Assembly: GCF_036621415.1 (NCBI RefSeq)
Contig: NZ_CP030941.1
Span: 2,726,001-2,790,000, forward strand
Reading direction: 5' to 3'
Length of the DNA stretch: 64,000 nt
Origin: Nitratireductor thuwali
GTDB lineage: Bacteria > Pseudomonadota > Alphaproteobacteria > Rhizobiales > Rhizobiaceae
Shown here: positions 63,163-64,000 of the stretch, in pieces
How positions within the stretch are numbered: position 1 is the stretch's first letter
Layout of the letters: each line of letters opens with the position of its first letter
Position numbers and translations under genes: made by a program
The notes under the pieces: model-generated
The model's database searches: none
Told to the model about the DNA's origin: nothing
What the model saw: only the letters and a program-made list of their open reading frames with translations

Positions 63163-63501
63163 TCAGGCTTTCAGGTGAAGCGTCACCAGCACGGTGCAGG
63201 AAGCGCCGTCCTCGAACCGGGTGGCGATCCGCAGCCAGTTGCCGAAATTGGTAAGGCGTGCCACTGCGATCTCGCCATTGGCTGCGGGCATCGTGAACTG
63301 CGCGCCCTCCGGCACCCAATGCATCCCGTCCGGCGATATCTCCACCTGTGCGGTGGGAGCGGGCCCTACGGGCTCCTTCAGCGCACGCACGAAGATCACC
63401 GCCTCGCGCGCCCACCCCGCCTCGTATGGCTCGGTGGCGACCTGACCGCTCCAGGTTTCGTTGCGGGCAAGAATGGCGGTTATGTTCTCGGGCAGCATCA
63501 A
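63163..63501 (-). CDS. Unrecognised 112-residue protein coupled to the DUF6772-like gene
   Basis: Starts at MMLPENITAILARNETWSGQ, with a beta-rich pattern such as VIFVRALKEPVGPAPTAQVE and WVPEGAQFTMPAANG. No signal peptide or membrane helix. The start overlaps the stop of the upstream gene by four bases, so the two are made together. The strand pattern suggests a jelly-roll or Ig-like fold acting on carbohydrate, but this is only an impression. Confidence 0.6.
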   Translation of the reverse strand: MMLPENITAILARNETWSGQVATEPYEAGWAREAVIFVRALKEPVGPAPTAQVEISPDGMHWVPEGAQFTMPAANGEIAVARLTNFGNWLRIATRFEDGASCTVLVTLHLKA

Positions 63502-64000
63502 AAGTCACCGGAAATGCAGACGGAATCGACATAGAGAAAGGCCCGCTTCGCCACATCCGTTTCGGCGAAAAGGCAGAAATTGAGCATGCACCACAAATTC
63601 TTCATGGCCGGCATGCGGATGGATTCGAAGCCCGACATGTCGAACACGCGGTCGTTGCACTGGAAGGAGAGGGCGCGCATTTCGGCCAGATCGAAATCGA
63701 AGCGCAGATAGCTCCAGTTCACCTTGGTGGCGATCTCGTTGTAGCACAGCCTCTGCTCGCCGCCCGGCAGGTCTTGCCAGCCTTCCGGCGCCAGATGGTA
63801 ATGGCTGAGCGTCTTTTCGCCATTGCCGACCGGCCGGAAAGGGGTGGTCTGCGTCTTGAACTGCCACCTTTGAAGGTGCTTGCCGTCCTCGGCATTCAGG
63901 AAGCGCATATGCGGCATTACACGCTCGGCGCCGGCGTCCTTGTCGCCCCCTTGTATATCGAGGAGGAAGCCCATTGAGCGCACGTCCGTCTCGCCCAGCT
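63498..64000 (-). CDS. C-terminal part of a DUF6772-like protein, cut by the right edge
   Basis: The frame is open to the window edge (LGETDVRSMGFLLDIQGGDK), so the true start is outside. The visible 166 residues have a concanavalin-like beta pattern: YHLAPEGWQDLPGGEQRLCY, then NWSYLRFDFDLAEMRALSFQ and AFLYVDSVCISGDF at the end. I recall this pattern from rhizobial proteins labelled DUF6772, found near sugar-use genes. No function is known. It is translationally coupled to the next gene. Confidence 0.55.
   Translation of the reverse strand, partial: LGETDVRSMGFLLDIQGGDKDAGAERVMPHMRFLNAEDGKHLQRWQFKTQTTPFRPVGNGEKTLSHYHLAPEGWQDLPGGEQRLCYNEIATKVNWSYLRFDFDLAEMRALSFQCNDRVFDMSGFESIRMPAMKNLWCMLNFCLFAETDVAKRAFLYVDSVCISGDF

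Noticed and set aside
1..64000. CRISPR arrays, tRNA or rRNA genes
   Set aside because: I looked for regularly spaced short repeats and for clover-leaf-like segments, especially beside the integrase relic, and found none. Without a covariance search a degenerate tRNA could be missed.

Overview
The window looks like chromosome, or a large replicon, of an alphaproteobacterium of the order Hyphomicrobiales (Rhizobiales), most likely close to Phyllobacteriaceae such as Mesorhizobium or Nitratireductor. Signs are the high GC codon use, repABC-type and pRiA4b-type plasmid relics, DUF6429 and DUF2254 proteins, a RbsABC-type sugar uptake locus with tagatose kinase and a PF08013 epimerase as in Agrobacterium, and rhizobial-style palindromic intergenic repeats. 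No rRNA, tRNA or CRISPR array was seen.

Region by region. 1-4983: end of an unknown gene, a secreted VWA protein with five near-identical 88-residue modules, a membrane protein and a REC-LuxR response regulator. 4984-6960: plasmid scar with a frameshifted repC relic, an intact VapBC toxin-antitoxin pair and a broken tyrosine recombinase. 6965-11805: a small ABM/NIPSNAP operon with a 16-bp palindrome upstream, a DUF2254 membrane protein and a PAS-PAS-GGDEF-EAL c-di-GMP protein. 11862-14351: IS21-family element, copy 1.

15234-26204 is a two-armed carbohydrate locus. A SorC-type regulator and a minus-strand operon (LacD-like aldolase, ROK kinase, P-loop kinase, SDR, mannitol-type dehydrogenase) face a plus-strand operon (RbsB-, RbsC- and RbsA-like ABC importer, PfkB kinase, PF08013 protein). 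The simplest reading is uptake of a hexitol or ketohexose, oxidation to a ketose such as D-tagatose, 6-phosphorylation and C4 epimerisation to fructose 6-phosphate. The aldolase, ROK and P-loop kinases suggest a second branch.

26430-45000 is accessory and envelope-related: DUF6429, pRiA4b ORF-3, a DUF892 ferritin-like protein, an IS256 element, a PQQ dehydrogenase with a separately encoded membrane anchor, EF-hand and PRC-barrel proteins, a PIG-L deacetylase with a CelD-type acetyltransferase, an MscS channel, small secreted proteins, an AraC regulator and a GluR0-like ligand-gated ion channel. 45190-56188 is a rhamnose-containing surface-glycan locus: Wzm and Wzt with a C-terminal cargo domain, a methyltransferase, then convergently an epimerase, two glycosyltransferases, rfbD-rfbB-rfbC-rfbA and a frameshifted glycosyltransferase. 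56190-61531 is a nest of insertion sequences: an IS110 relic, an IS3 element interrupted by an intact IS110 element and then cut by IS21 copy 2, which is identical to copy 1 over 2490 bp. 61532-64000 holds an orphan NemR-like operator, a cupin, a TetR regulator and a pair of unknown genes running off the right edge.

Start codons were chosen from ribosome-binding sites and overlaps. All family names come from recognising motifs by eye; no database search was run.
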